Below, piece after piece: positions 23,002 to 23,352 of a stretch of 23,352 nt of DNA. The notes under the pieces are model-generated. The model was given only the letters and a program-made list of their open reading frames with translations. It made no database searches and was not told where the DNA came from. Source of the DNA: JADHUC01 sp964617665 (lineage in GTDB: Bacteria > Planctomycetota > Planctomycetia > Pirellulales > Pirellulaceae); NCBI GenBank assembly GCA_964617665.1, contig CAZUAH010000193.1, positions 1 to 23,352 on the forward strand, in the 5' to 3' direction. The translations under genes were made by a program, and so were the position numbers. Numbering within the stretch: position 1 is the first letter of the stretch; each line of letters starts with the position of its first letter.

Positions 23002-23352
23002 TCACTTGCGGCTGCAGGCCGCGTCAGTTCCCTCGATCTGATCAATCTTGCTTCGCAGTCTGGCCATCACGCGGCAGCGTGCCACGTAAACCGCCTCGAC
23101 CGTCATGTCCAGCTCGTCGGCGACTTCCTTGATCTTGCGCTGTTCAACCGAAGTATTCCAAAACGCTTGCCATGTTCGGGGGGAGAACTCGTCGCGAACT
23201 AGCTCGGCCGCCCATTCGAACAACTCCTGTCGATCCCTTTGCTCCGAGAAGCGCGCTTCCACGCTTTCTGGATCCGGTTGCTGCTCCAATCGACGCAGAG
23301 GGTCCGTCCCACCTTCCCCCCGCTGCTGACGCCGCTGTCCCGCCTCATAGTT
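23002..23352 (-). CDS. ECF-type RNA polymerase sigma factor (C-terminal part, cut by window edge)
   Basis: The last 116 residues of a sigma-70 family factor; the frame is open to the end of the window, so the start and region 2 are missing. The sequence FEWAAELVRDEFSPRTWQAF followed by ADELDMTVEAVYVARCRVMARLR is the linker and region 4 helix-turn-helix, which recognises the -35 box, in the style typical of planctomycete ECF factors. A TTG at 23289 could be taken as a start, but the region before it also reads as sigma linker (NYEAGQRRQQ). The kinase gene follows 7 bases downstream with its ribosome site overlapping the stop, so the two are almost surely co-transcribed and translationally linked. 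Its targets are unknown; autoregulation of this operon would be usual. Confidence 0.88.
   Translation of the reverse strand, partial: NYEAGQRRQQRGEGGTDPLRRLEQQPDPESVEARFSEQRDRQELFEWAAELVRDEFSPRTWQAFWNTSVEQRKIKEVADELDMTVEAVYVARCRVMARLRSKIDQIEGTDAACSRK

Overview
The window looks like a chromosomal segment from a planctomycete, probably of the Pirellula/Rhodopirellula type. This is an inference from gene content, not from a marker gene. The grounds are an ECF sigma factor with a planctomycete-style region 4 next to a zinc-finger Ser/Thr protein kinase, long TPR/glycosyltransferase/FkbM fusions, secreted enzymes of uncertain role, frequent TTG/GTG starts and moderately GC-rich DNA. I see no rRNA, tRNA, CRISPR array, intact transposase or prophage.

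Left part (1-5476, mostly + strand): a short truncated receiver-like ORF on the minus strand (33-185) and a degenerate heptad repeat (207-241) precede two large sensor kinases in tandem. The first is a receiver-PAS-GAF-HPK7 kinase. The second is a PAS-PAS-PAS-HisKA-HATPase-REC-REC hybrid kinase. Neither has an obvious DNA-binding output.

Centre-left (5544-9505, minus strand): a DUF6165-type small protein follows a 730-residue protein that fuses TPRs, a GT9-like glycosyltransferase fold and an FkbM-type methyltransferase. Upstream lies an M20 metallopeptidase. Centre (9654-13338): a nucleoside 2-deoxyribosyltransferase-like gene overlaps rlmN by ATGA on the plus strand. These run toward a minus-strand folE2-mazG-queD operon whose genes overlap by GTGA and ATGA. 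FolE2 makes dihydroneopterin triphosphate from GTP and QueD converts it to 6-carboxytetrahydropterin, the first two steps to queuosine-type 7-deazapurines. The position of the MazG-like enzyme between them is notable. 13051-15111 holds a small possible membrane ORF, an exported alpha/beta hydrolase, a signal-peptide-like stub and an exported SnoaL/DUF4440-like protein.

Right part (15253-23352, minus strand) is the most unusual region. In transcription order it reads: ECF sigma factor (cut by the window edge), a zinc-finger/Ser-Thr kinase/GTPase fusion, a 1299-residue membrane GTPase with five tandem repeats of about 107 residues and a beta-rich tail, and a 478-residue single-pass membrane protein of unknown family. 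The GTPase domains of the second and third proteins are close paralogues. A reasonable working model is a kinase- and GTPase-controlled membrane signalling or envelope machine with its own sigma factor. Its function cannot be read from sequence alone.
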